Assembly (NCBI RefSeq): GCF_040712075.1
Contig: NZ_JBFCVL010000009.1
Coordinates: 229,594 to 293,593 of the forward strand
Origin: Fodinicurvata sp. EGI_FJ10296
GTDB lineage: Bacteria; Pseudomonadota; Alphaproteobacteria; DSM-16000; Inquilinaceae
Direction of reading: 5' to 3'
Length of the DNA: 64,000 bases
The stretch's first letter is position 1. The number at the start of each line of letters is the position of its first letter. The translations under genes and the position numbers were made by a program. Positions 53,551-63,248 of the stretch are shown here, one piece after another. The notes beneath the pieces were generated by a model that saw nothing but the letters and a program-made list of their open reading frames with translations, was not told where the DNA came from and did not search any database.

Positions 53551-54226
53551 GAGTCCGGGGCAGGGGAAGGTCATCGCCGCCACATTCAAACTTGTGCAGG
53601 TTGTTTTTCCTGCAATACCCAGTAACGTAGGAAACATATCCTAGATTTGTGTGCATCGTCAAAAATTGGCGTTCACAAACAGGTAGGAGGCCGAAACACG
53701 ACCATTGGCGGGGGCCGGGACCCTCACCATGGATCATTTGGATAGGGACGAGGCGATATAGGGGCCTCACCAGGTACGGACTTCTCTCTCCCACTATGTA
53801 GGGGTGATCCGTCCTAACGTATTGTTTTTATAAAGATTCTAGCTTTGGTGTTTACCGGCGGCAATCAAAGAAGCTGGTCACAAGGGGATGGATTTGGAAG
53901 GACTGTCGCGATCGACTGAGCGATCGACCACGGCCGGGACGATATAGGTCGGGGCCTTGTAGGGCAGGGACCCTCTCTCCCACTATGTAGGGCCGAATTG
54001 CGATAACCGACTGATTTTATAGGGTAAATTCTTATTGTTTATATGTTTGCCATCGACGGATTGAAAGACAAAAGCTAAAAAGATCAAAGCAAGAGCCGAA
54101 CCAACAGGCAAAGGTCGAGAGCCACCCAGGTACAGGGCCCCAACCCCCGTTATGTAGGGCGTTTTTGCCATAACAGATTGTTCGTAAACGATAAACTAAA
54201 AGAATCCGGCCTCCGGGATATCGACC
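53551..54226. repeat. Long noncoding repeat, copy 2
   Basis: Direct copy of 51488-52172 in the same orientation. Cores are at 53790-53804, 53979-53992 and 54144-54159, again with ~170-190-base spacing, plus a diverged one at ~53621-53631. Flanked on the left by the toxin-antitoxin pair and on the right by the terminator of the diguanylate cyclase gene, which suggests this is close to the right end of the mobile region. Confidence 0.85.
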
Positions 54227-54263
54227 ATCAAGACGATCAAACGATGAAGGGGCGGTCCAGCGC

Positions 54264-54302
54264 AAAAAAAAAAGCCCGATTGATCACGTGAGGGCATCGG
54301 GC
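54264..54302 (-). terminator. Rho-independent terminator of the diguanylate cyclase gene
   Basis: Read on the reverse strand: 7-bp stem GCCCGAT/ATCGGGC around a 15-base loop, followed by ten T. It lies about 70 bases after the cyclase stop codon. Confidence 0.85.
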
Positions 54303-54371
54303 CGCGCCTTCGCTGGCGCCATCGATTTGAACGTCTGCGATGTCCGGTTGCGCCAGGCCGGTCTCCGACGG

Positions 54372-55901
54372 TCAGCTTGTGAATGGCAAATCGGCCGCGC
54401 CGTGGGATGTGCACGAGAACGCCCGATCGGTAGAGCCGCAGACGAGACGGTCGCGGCCGGCATCCTTGGCGGCGTAGAGCGCCTGGTCGGCGCGATGGAT
54501 GAGGGCGTCGGCGCTCTCGCCCGGCTGAAAGACCGCGAGGCCGGCGGAGCAGGTCCGGTCCCGGGGCATGCTTTGGCGCAGGCGTTCGGTCACCTGGCTG
54601 CCCGCCTTCATGTCGGTGTCGGGAAGGACGAGGACGAATTCCTCTCCGCCGAAGCGGGCGAGAACGTCGGACGGGCGCAATTCCTCCCGCCAGGCGGTGA
54701 CCAGATCCTGCAGCAGGGCGTCGCCGGCAGAGTGGCCGTACGTGTCGTTGAAGTCCTTGAAGTGGTCGAGGTCGAGGAAGGCCAGGCTCAAGGGGGCTCC
54801 GGTACGTTCGGCACGGGCCATCTCGCGTGCCAGGTCATTGCTCAACTGGCGCCGGTTGGCCGCACCGGTCAGCGGGTCGAGCCGTGTGAGCCTCTCCAGC
54901 GCCTCCGACTGGCGGTGGGTTTCTTTCAGCAGACCGTCCATGCGGTGCATCACCAGCATGAACAGCACGATCGAGGCTATGGCGCCGACGCGCACGATTT
55001 CCGGGTCCCGCTCCGCCGTCAGCAGCACCATCGCCGGGACCAGAACGGAGGCCACCCCGAGCACGAACAGGCGCCGCCGCGACAACTCGACATTGGAGGT
55101 ATGGGCAAGAGGCTCCAGCGCGGCAGAGGGATGCCACGCCGCCGCCGTGAAAAGGGCGTAGGCCACCAGCCAGAGCCCGTCCGTGAAGCCGCCGGGCGCG
55201 TACCAGCCGACCAGATTGCCGTGGGCGTACAGAAGGTCCGCCGTCAGATAGGCGAGCATGCCGAGCAACAGGAAAAGGTGGGCGAGGATGCGGGTTTGCT
55301 GCAGGAACACCAGGTGCAGGACCAGCGGGAGCAGGATCAGGTCGGCAACCGGATAGGCCGCGGAGACGAGCAACTGGCTCAGGTTGAGGCCCGGGTCGTT
55401 CATGTAAGGCGTGATCAGCAGCGCCCAACCGATGACGGCCGCCGACGTGCAGACAATGAGAGCGTCGCTCAGGGCACCGTCGTCACGGTTGTTCCGGCAG
55501 CGCAGGACCCAGAGCGCGGCAATGAACAGGGGGTAGACGGCCAGATAGAAAATATCGGCGGACGACGGAAACGGTTCGAGGCCGCGCAGGTCGAGCCAGT
55601 ACCAGATGCCGTGGCCGATGGCGGCCATGGCCAACGCCCCGGCGACCAGCAGCCAGGCGGCCGGCCTGAAAAGCCGTTGCCGGTAATACGCCGCAACCGC
55701 GATACCGGCGGCGGCGACGACGGTGGCAACCACGTAGATGATACCGGCCAGGCGCCCATAGGGGAGAGCGACGTACAGAACGGCCAGCGCCAGGCACAGG
55801 CCCGGCCACCATTGCCAGCCCCGTTCCGGGCGTGTTGCTGCGGAATCATCGAGGCTCTCGCCCGCGTCGTTTCGGGACCGTGCCGCCTCTTCCCGCATCA
55901 T
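54372..55901 (-). CDS. Membrane diguanylate cyclase (GGDEF)
   Basis: Protein of 509 aa. Roughly residues 30-320 carry eight or nine hydrophobic helices forming an integral membrane sensor. The C-terminal GGDEF domain starts at LTRLDPLTGAANRRQL and has the active-site motif RFGGEEF. RPSD five residues before it is an RxxD inhibitory site, so the enzyme should make cyclic-di-GMP and be product-inhibited. No EAL domain. Two adjacent ATGs (55901, 55898) follow GAGG. The sensed signal is unknown. Confidence 0.92.
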   Translation of the reverse strand: MMREEAARSRNDAGESLDDSAATRPERGWQWWPGLCLALAVLYVALPYGRLAGIIYVVATVVAAAGIAVAAYYRQRLFRPAAWLLVAGALAMAAIGHGIWYWLDLRGLEPFPSSADIFYLAVYPLFIAALWVLRCRNNRDDGALSDALIVCTSAAVIGWALLITPYMNDPGLNLSQLLVSAAYPVADLILLPLVLHLVFLQQTRILAHLFLLLGMLAYLTADLLYAHGNLVGWYAPGGFTDGLWLVAYALFTAAAWHPSAALEPLAHTSNVELSRRRLFVLGVASVLVPAMVLLTAERDPEIVRVGAIASIVLFMLVMHRMDGLLKETHRQSEALERLTRLDPLTGAANRRQLSNDLAREMARAERTGAPLSLAFLDLDHFKDFNDTYGHSAGDALLQDLVTAWREELRPSDVLARFGGEEFVLVLPDTDMKAGSQVTERLRQSMPRDRTCSAGLAVFQPGESADALIHRADQALYAAKDAGRDRLVCGSTDRAFSCTSHGAADLPFTS

Positions 55902-56330
55902 AGTCGTCCTCTTGTGTAGGGTAGCCTCGCCGAGGTGGTTGTCCCGGACAAAGCGCGCCCGGAAAGACGGGCCCGAGCCGACGTTCCTCAAATGGCCTGC
56001 TGTTTGACGGCAAGATCGGGCGCTGATCAAGTGTCTTGTGGCCCGTCTGGTGCTCTTGCGGTCATTTGAACGCCGGGATGCCGACGCCGACGTGCACGCA
56101 GCAGGAATGGCATTACAGCATCGATGCTGGCCGCCCGGAACCAGCAACACCCCGGAGGTCCTTGGCCTCCAGCTCGACGCCGGGGTGGCGGAATACCGGC
56201 AGGCATGGAGGACCTTCCAGGATAACGACGCGTGGAGGGGACAGACGTTTGCTGGCACCTGAACGATTTTTGGTTCGAATGAGGCTAATGGCGGTCCTTG
56301 AACCCATAAGTGTTTCGTAGCCACCGGATC
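55902..56330. other. Noncoding region between divergent genes
   Basis: About 430 bases. At 56140-56185 inverted words could fold: GGAGG with CCTCC, nested within CCCCGG with CCGGGG. No convincing frame. It should contain promoters for the cyclase and the small membrane protein. Confidence 0.4.
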
Positions 56331-56771
56331 ATGGATCCGTTGACCGACGCCGAGACCCGCCAATGCCCCTTATCGGGACGCCGGTTTGCCACCATCGTCC
56401 TTCTCGGACCGCTGGCCGGCAGTCTTGTCTATGCCCTGGTGGCGGTGACCCTTGAGCCCGACCCGCTTGGTTTCGGTGACAGACTGGGTTTCGGGCTGCT
56501 GATCGTATTCCTGGGTTATGGCATGGGTCTGGTGCCCGACCTGGTCGGCGCGATCGTCTGGTGGCTCATTCCCCGCCCCCGGACGTGTCTGTCCCGTACC
56601 GGACTGGCGGCGCTGGTCGGGGCGCTGGCCGGTGTGGGGGGCATCGCCGTCCTGGTTCCTCTCATGGATCTATCGTGGCCCGATCCCGGCATTCTGGCGC
56701 TGATCGCGTTGTGCGGGGCTATTGCCCTCGTTGTTACGGCCATCCCGCGCAGCGGCGAGCGGCAAGGCTGA
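56331..56771 (+). CDS. Small integral membrane protein, unknown function
   Basis: Protein of 146 aa with four hydrophobic helices (for example FATIVLLGPLAGSLVYALVAV and ILALIALCGAIALVVTAI) and short polar loops. No family recognised. ATG 56331 lacks a strong Shine-Dalgarno; a GTG at 56310 in the same frame is an alternative. Confidence 0.6.
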   Translation: MDPLTDAETRQCPLSGRRFATIVLLGPLAGSLVYALVAVTLEPDPLGFGDRLGFGLLIVFLGYGMGLVPDLVGAIVWWLIPRPRTCLSRTGLAALVGALAGVGGIAVLVPLMDLSWPDPGILALIALCGAIALVVTAIPRSGERQG

Positions 56772-57275
56772 TGCAATACCCGCCGCGTGCAATCCTCGCG
56801 CCGTGGGGCGAGATCGCCGCGAAACCGTGCGGCGTGCCAGTTCATTAATATGCAGTTCTCGAGTGATGCCCATCCGTGAATAGGCAATCGCCCTGTGCAG
56901 GCATCGCGAACAGAGCGCTGCCGTGTTCCTGCTGGCCTTCGCGGCCAGGCCAGGGCACCACTTTGGCTTGGTGAGGGTATTGTCGGCTATCATGAGGGGT
57001 GGGTACGGCGGCAGCCCTACCACAAACACTCCGCCCCGAATGGAACGCCGTCGCTCATCGTGATGCATCGCGGATCGGGGTGCAGCGCGTCCAGTGCTCT
57101 GCCGGCTCGTGGAGCTCCGGATGGATACCCTCCCCCTTGTCTCCGTCGACAACATGCTCGGGTACGTTCACCAAAACTCAATAATCGATGATTATGGATG
57201 GAAATGAACTGACGCAAAGTTCTGCCTCCGCACCTGAATGCCGGGATCATACATACACGACAAGGCGATTTTTCC
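56772..57275. other. Noncoding region before the autotransporter gene
   Basis: About 500 bases with no supported gene; frames on both strands are short and featureless. The AT-rich stretch at 57165-57215 is the likely promoter region of the autotransporter gene. Confidence 0.4.
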
Positions 57276-60272
57276 ATGGAAACAACCGACGGAATCACGA
57301 CTGAAGCGGCGCGTACCGGCCACGGCGACAAGAAGTGCTTCGTCAGGTTCCGGCTGCCGAAGCGGCCGGTTGGCCGAAGCCGCATGGTGCTACCGGTCGC
57401 CGCCGCGATCGCCGCCGGCGCCTCGGCGGCAGAACCGGCCCCTGCCGTCGCGCAGAACGAATGGACGGGCACTGAGTCTACCGACTGGAACAACAAGGAT
57501 AACTGGTCGGGTGTTTACTGGCCGGACAGTAGTTCGTCGCTTGTTCTAATCGACGTCCCTTCGACTGACGAAAACACCCCGAAAATCGAACACCCGAACT
57601 ACAAATCCGGTGAAAAACTGCTGATCGGAAGTGAAGCTGACGCCTACGGACGACTCGACATCAGCGATTCAGGCGAGTTGAGTTCGGATCTCGCGCACAT
57701 CGGAGATAAGGGAACCGGCACGGTTAACGTCACGGGCTCGGGTGCAACCTGGACGCTGAGCGAAAGACTAATCGTCGGCAACTCTGGCACGGGCGACCTG
57801 ATCGTTTCAGGTGGGGGTACGGTTAGCAGCAAAATCGGTGAAATCGGCAGCGAAGATACCGGTGTAGGCAATGTGATGGTGACGGGGAACGGTTCGACCT
57901 GGAACAATGACGGATCCCTCTATGTCGGAAAAAATGGTGAGGGCCACCTGACCGTTGAACACGGGGGCGAGGTCAGCAGCACAGGCGGTGAAATCGGCAG
58001 CGAGGATACCGGCGATGGCCATGTGACAGTGACGGGAACCGATTCGACCTGGACAATTTTGGTGGCCAACTTTTCTGTAGGTACTGAAGGCGAGGGCAAC
58101 CTGGCTGTTGAGAATGGGGGCATGGTCAGCAGTGCCTTCAGCTTTATCGGCGACGAGACTGACAGCGTTGGCAGCGTGACAGTGAGGGGGAGCGGGTCGA
58201 CATGGACCAGTTCCGACGACCTCGCTGTTGGATGGCGGGGTAAGGGCGACCTGACCGTTTCCGAAGGCGGCGAGGTCGAAAGCACAAGTATTGAAATCGC
58301 CACCAACGACAGCAGTACAGGCACCGTGAATATCGGGGCAGCAGTCGGCGATCAGGCTGTGGCGCCAGGGACATTGGTGACGGACGGCGTCGAATTCGGG
58401 TCCGGCACCGGCACGCTGGTTTTCAACCACACCGGCAGTGACTATGATTTCGACACGAAGATCGTCAGCGACGCGGATCCGATCCGCAGCACCCTTGACC
58501 ACCGCATCACGCATTTGGCGGGCGTTACCCGGCTGACCGCCGACAACACCGGCTTTGGCGGGACGACCACGGTCGATGGTGGCACACTGATCGTCGACGA
58601 CACCCTGGGCGGAGAAGCGATGCTCGTCGAACTCGGCGGAACGCTGGGCGGCACCGGCACCGTCGCCCCCCTGACCCTGAACGGTACCCTGGCGCCCGGC
58701 AACCCGGTCGGCACCAGGACGGTCGATACCTTGACGGTCGACGGAAATGCCACGTTCAATAGTGGTTCCACCTATCGGGTTTATGTCGATCGCACCGGCG
58801 CCAGCCAAACCGATGTAAAAGGCGACGCGACGATCAATGGCGGCACGGTCGATGTGGTCAGCCTTGAGGATGACGAAGACAATCTCGTGCTTGGCACGTA
58901 TCCGATCCTGGAGGCCGAAACCATCAATGGCGAATTCGACGACGTCGAGGACAATTTTGCCTTTATCGACCCGTCTCTCGATTACGACGCCACGGGGGTC
59001 CATCTGACTTTGGCGGTTACGGATGACCCGGAGAACTCTGACCCGGACATCGGCGATCTGCAGCCGCTGGCATCACCGTTCTCGGGCAATGGCAATCAAA
59101 ACGCCCTGGTGACGGTCCTGGACACGATGGATCAAGGCGATCCCCGCTATCAGGCGTTCGTCGACGCGTTCCTCGGCCTGAACGAGGACGAGGTCACTGC
59201 CGTTCTGGAAGAGCTGAGCGGCAGCCGGTCGGCCGGGACATCGGGCATTTCGGTCTCGTTCTCCACCGCCCTGATGGATTTCGTCCAGATGGCGAATGGG
59301 TTCGGGGGAACCGGCGGCGGATTCGGGGGCGGCGCCCAAACCGCGTCGGCCCTGACGCCGGGCACCATCCAGTTCGCCAGCGCCGAACCAATGTCCCGCG
59401 ACGAATGGGATGAAGTGGCGCAAGCACCGGCACCGACGGGTGCCGGCCGCACGGACGGCCCGGCAAGCTGGGTCCGGGTCGTCGGCCAGACCGGACGTCA
59501 GGGCAGCGCCAACGGCATGCCCGGCAGCGACAGCCGGTCGGGTGGCCTGCATGCCGGCATCGACATGCCGGTGAACGACGCCTTCTCGGTTGGCGCGGCA
59601 ATCGGCTACGAACAGGGCCGGGTTACCTCCGGCGGCATGCTGGGCGTGGATACAGAAAGCTATAGCGGCGCCATCTATGGCCGCTATCAACTGGACGATC
59701 TGCGTCTGTCGGGCGCGTTCAGCTATTCCCGGATCGAATACGACAGCAGCCGCACCGTGCCGACCTTCGGCCAGCAATCGGCCGATTACGGCGCCGACGC
59801 TTGGAACATCGATGCCCAGGCGGCTTATGATTTCCGGCCCGGCCCCGAGGGATTGACCGTCTCGCCGCTGGTTGGCGTCCGCTATATCGGCATGCGTCAG
59901 GAAGGCTATGAGGAAACCGGCGATGCCGGTCTGTCCGTCGGTTCGCTGACCAGCGACAGCCTGCGCGCCAGACTGGGCGCGGAAACGCGCTATGAAACGT
60001 CTGTCGATGACGGCATGACCGTCGCCCTGACCGCCCGTGCCGCGTGGAGCCGCGAGATCGGCTCACCGGAAACCGCGCTCCGGGCCTCGCTCTTGGGCAG
60101 CGACAGCTTCGCCATCCAGGGTCAGGGGCTGCCACGCGACATCGCCGAGTTGGGCGTCACGCTGGATCTCGGCATCACCGACGACGTCGACCTGTTCGCC
60201 GCCTATGACGGCAGCCTCGGCGACAACTACACCGACCATCGCGGCCAGGCGGGCTTGCGCTACGTCTGGTGA
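57276..60272 (+). CDS. Type V autotransporter with T5SS/PEP-CTERM-like repeats
   Basis: Protein of 998 aa. A basic N-terminal extension precedes the hydrophobic segment and a cleavage-like PAVAQ near residue 61. The passenger has about five ~48-residue repeats of the form VTGxGSTW...LxVGxxGxGxLTVxxGGxVSS...IG, the T5SS/PEP-CTERM-associated repeat type, then a beta-strand repeat (GGTTTVDGGTLIVDDTLGG). The last ~280 residues form the autotransporter barrel ending in Trp (GLRYVW). Expected to be a beta-helical surface adhesin. An in-frame ATG at 57384 would give a more ordinary signal peptide. Confidence 0.88.
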   Translation: METTDGITTEAARTGHGDKKCFVRFRLPKRPVGRSRMVLPVAAAIAAGASAAEPAPAVAQNEWTGTESTDWNNKDNWSGVYWPDSSSSLVLIDVPSTDENTPKIEHPNYKSGEKLLIGSEADAYGRLDISDSGELSSDLAHIGDKGTGTVNVTGSGATWTLSERLIVGNSGTGDLIVSGGGTVSSKIGEIGSEDTGVGNVMVTGNGSTWNNDGSLYVGKNGEGHLTVEHGGEVSSTGGEIGSEDTGDGHVTVTGTDSTWTILVANFSVGTEGEGNLAVENGGMVSSAFSFIGDETDSVGSVTVRGSGSTWTSSDDLAVGWRGKGDLTVSEGGEVESTSIEIATNDSSTGTVNIGAAVGDQAVAPGTLVTDGVEFGSGTGTLVFNHTGSDYDFDTKIVSDADPIRSTLDHRITHLAGVTRLTADNTGFGGTTTVDGGTLIVDDTLGGEAMLVELGGTLGGTGTVAPLTLNGTLAPGNPVGTRTVDTLTVDGNATFNSGSTYRVYVDRTGASQTDVKGDATINGGTVDVVSLEDDEDNLVLGTYPILEAETINGEFDDVEDNFAFIDPSLDYDATGVHLTLAVTDDPENSDPDIGDLQPLASPFSGNGNQNALVTVLDTMDQGDPRYQAFVDAFLGLNEDEVTAVLEELSGSRSAGTSGISVSFSTALMDFVQMANGFGGTGGGFGGGAQTASALTPGTIQFASAEPMSRDEWDEVAQAPAPTGAGRTDGPASWVRVVGQTGRQGSANGMPGSDSRSGGLHAGIDMPVNDAFSVGAAIGYEQGRVTSGGMLGVDTESYSGAIYGRYQLDDLRLSGAFSYSRIEYDSSRTVPTFGQQSADYGADAWNIDAQAAYDFRPGPEGLTVSPLVGVRYIGMRQEGYEETGDAGLSVGSLTSDSLRARLGAETRYETSVDDGMTVALTARAAWSREIGSPETALRASLLGSDSFAIQGQGLPRDIAELGVTLDLGITDDVDLFAAYDGSLGDNYTDHRGQAGLRYVW

Positions 60273-60469
60273 CGATCGACCGGTCGGCAAGGCGGGTCTC
60301 CGCGATTGATCCGCCGCCGGCTTTCGCGGTCTCAAAGGCCGACCATCCCGGGCTCCGTGGGGTTTTCAGGAATGCCCACGGAACCGCCCGGCCGTGCAGA
60401 CGCCGTTGAGACGTACTCGAAAGATCTGCGTTGCGTGGCAGTCGACATCTCTTTATCTGCCAGGCGACG

Positions 60470-60886
60470 CCGATACAGCCGGAAGTAGATGCCGTGTTCG
60501 GCCCTCATCCGGGTCATTGTATTCATTCTCGACATTGCGGTTGAGCCCTGGACGGATCACTGCGGATTTCGCTGCCATCCGTCTTGACTGCACGGGCAGG
60601 GCCAGCGTCACGGTCGTCCCGTCGGAATAGCGCGTGTGGTGGAGAACGGCTCCTTGGCGCGTCGGCACGTGTCGTCGTCCATGCCGGCGGCGTCATCGGC
60701 GATCGTGATGACGACCGTGGGGTCGTTGCGGCCTTCAGCGCGCGCTGTCGAAAGGCGCAGCGTACCGCTGTCGGCGACAGCGGCGCGGGCGTTGGCGGTC
60801 AGTTCGTCCGGCGTCTCGTCGAACAGCGCCGCGTCGACTTTGACCGTCGCCGCATTGCCGACGCCAGGACCGACGATCGCCCGCAT
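60470..60886 (-). pseudogene. Histidine kinase ATPase-domain remnant
   Basis: The frame 60608-60886 reads like a HATPase domain: an N-box-like DELTANARAAV, then ITIADDAAGMDDDT (G1-like) and AKEPFSTTRA. The sequence then shifts frame and resumes near 60560-60640 with RYSDGTTVTLALPV, the end of such a domain. The GTGLGL (G2) box between is missing. No sensor or dimerisation domain is left, so this is a dead fragment. Confidence 0.75.
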
Positions 60887-60967
60887 GCTGGCCGGCAGGG
60901 ACGCGTCAAGCGGACGGTCGGCTGACGCATGAGCTTTGCCCTGCGTTTATCCGGTATGTGGGGTTTT

Positions 60968-62118
60968 CTAGACGGCGTCGGTCGGAACGCCGACATTTCC
61001 GGCGACTTCTTCCGAGTTCTGGCCGATCTTCAACAGCGCGGCAGCGAGCGCCCCTTGGCGAGATGAAAGTTCAGCGCTTTTCTCCGTAGTCCCGTCCGCC
61101 GTGAGCCGGCCGGGTCCATGATTTTCTTGTGCGTCCTCCTGGGCCTTGCCTGGTACAATCACCGCCCCGTTGCACCAGCGATCGATGGTAGTCTGCGTCA
61201 CATCGAACTGGCTGCTGGTCTCAGCTCGTGACAAGCCGCTTCGGACGAGCGCCACGGCACTTTCCTTTCGTGCGGTTCTCTTGTCCCTGTGGATCTTTCC
61301 TTGCCTGATTCCGGCCGCCTTGCACCAGTTTTCGATGGTTGCCGTTTCTTCACCAAACTGCTCAGCGACCGTTGAATGTGACAGGCCGCTCTTGACCAGA
61401 GCAATGGCCCGATTGACTTCAGGCCGAAACAGCCCTCTTCGAAATCGGCGGTGCCTTTCTGGCCATGGGGGTGACGCGGTTTGTCTACTGATGCAGGGGG
61501 CCCCGCTTTTTTGCACCAGGCACTGACTGTTTGCAGCGTCACACCAAACTGCTCAGCTACCTCGGAGCGCGACTTGGCACTCTTGATCAGCGACGCCGCT
61601 TCTTCTCTCCGGCGGGCCTTCTGGGCCTTTCCAGCAACGCCAGCCGTCCTGCACCACTGAGAGATCGTATACAGGGATATACCCAAAATTCTGGCAACCT
61701 CAGTCTGTGATTGACCACACTTGACTAGCGCCACAGCTTCTTCTCGTTGTGCGGGCTCTTGGGTTTTATCTGATCGAATATTTGCCTCCTGGCACTCGCG
61801 AGCGATGGGCTCCGGCAGCTCATCGAAACCGTTGCTGACTTCGGCTCCTGACGATCCATCTTCGATGGGCGCCACAGCGCCTTACTTTCGTGCCGCCTTC
61901 TGGGCTGTGGTTGTATTGACCCGGCCGCTTGACATCAGAGACTGATCGCCGAAGGCAATTCATCGAAATGCCTAGTGACGGCCGATTGCGGAATGTCGCC
62001 ATGAGGAGCGCTACAGCTTCTTCCCCACGCGGCTTTCCGGCCTCGTTGCACCAGCGATCGATGGTTTTTGGCATAACATTGTATTGCTCGGCAATATCAA
62101 CCCGCGATCGCGATACCT
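60968..62118 (-). pseudogene. Frameshifted array of seven or eight tandem helix-turn-helix repeats
   Basis: Reading three reverse frames in turn gives a series of ~45-residue units of the form REEAVALVKSGxSRxEVAEQFGVTxxTIxxWCxxAG, for example EEAASLIKSAKSRSEVAEQF then SAWCKKAG. Unit ends fall near 61170, 61319, 61512, 61651, 61790, 61925 and 62047, with a weaker unit at 60970-61080. Each looks like one homeodomain-like HTH, as in transposase OrfA proteins. Frameshifts near 61450 and 61900 break the reading. The last unit runs straight into the chemoreceptor fragment. No known protein with this architecture comes to mind. Confidence 0.6.
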
Positions 62119-62119
62119 C

Positions 62120-63107
62120 CGCCAATGTCCCGGCAATCGGCCGGCGCGACGAGATCGGCTCGATGGCCGATGCTGTCCAGGTGTTCAAGGAAAACCTGAT
62201 TCGCAACCGCGAGATGGAACAGGAAGTCGCGGATCAGAAAATGCAGGCGGAGGAAGAAAAGAGGCGGGCGATGAACGAACTGGCCGACAGCTTCGAAAAC
62301 TCCGTCGGCGAGCTCGTCCAGATGATCGCTTCCGCCGTTCAGGAACTCGAGGCCGCCGCCCAGACCATGACCTCCTCCGCCGAGGAAACGTCGTCCCAGG
62401 CGACCACGGTGTCAGCCGCGGCCCTTCAGGCATCAACGAATGTGCAGACGGTGGCGAGCGCGACCGAAGAAATGGCCGCCTCGATCCGTGAGATCAGCCA
62501 GCAGGTCGTCAGTTCCTCCCGCTCCGCCGACAACGCCGTTGCCGGCGCCAACGAAGCCGGTGTTACCGTCAATTCCCTGGCCGAAGCCGCCAATCGGATC
62601 GGACAGGTCGTGCAACTGATCCAGGATATTGCAGCTCAGACCAACCTGCTGGCTCTCAACGCCACAATCGAGGCAGCGCGCGCCGGCGAGGCGGGCAAGG
62701 GATTCGCGGTTGTCGCGTCAGAGGTCAAGAACCTGGCCAATCAGACGGCCAAGGCGACGGAGAATATCTCCGAACAGATCAATGGCATGCAGGGCGTGAC
62801 GCAGGATACCGTCAAGGTGATCGAACGCATCAACCAGATGATCACCGAGAGCCGTGAGATCTCGAACTCGATTGCCGCCGCAGTGGAGGAACAGGACTCC
62901 GCTACTGGCGAAATCACCCGCAACATCCAGCAGGCCGCCAACGGCACGGGCGAAGTGTCGAGCGCGATCACCGAGGTTAGTCAGGCCGCGGGCGAGGGCG
63001 GCGCCGCTGCCAATCAGGTTCTGGCCAGCGCCCGGGAACTGGGAGAAACCGCAGGCAGGCTTCAGACAGGTGTGGCGGATTTCGTCAGGCAGGTTCGGGC
63101 GGCCTGA
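62120..63107 (+). pseudogene. Methyl-accepting chemotaxis protein, N-terminally truncated
   Basis: About 328 residues: the second half of a HAMP domain ([28 protein letters not shown]), then a full signalling domain with the hairpin tip [30 protein letters not shown]. The transmembrane helices and sensor are missing; upstream sequence belongs to the HTH-repeat array. The frame stays open upstream by chance to 61929; an internal ATG at 62163 could give a soluble fragment. The C-terminus lacks a CheR/CheB pentapeptide. Confidence 0.8.
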
Positions 63108-63248
63108 CCAACCGCTCCCAGGACGGTAGTGAAACCGATGGTATTGATCTCGACGTTGATTCCGGGGCGTCCGGCCAGGTGGAGATGATGTGAGAGGCCT
63201 GGGTGATGGACCCGGAGCGCCATCCCGACGTCGAGCCGATCACGGTTG

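Noticed and set aside
51488..54226. CRISPR or integron attC array
   Set aside because: Subunits are ~180 bases with conserved content throughout, not unique spacers. No clear attC core pairs and no IntI-like integrase were recognised, although a recombination role stays possible.
56265..56290. tRNA T-loop-like GGTTCGAAT
   Set aside because: No acceptor or anticodon stem can be folded around it.
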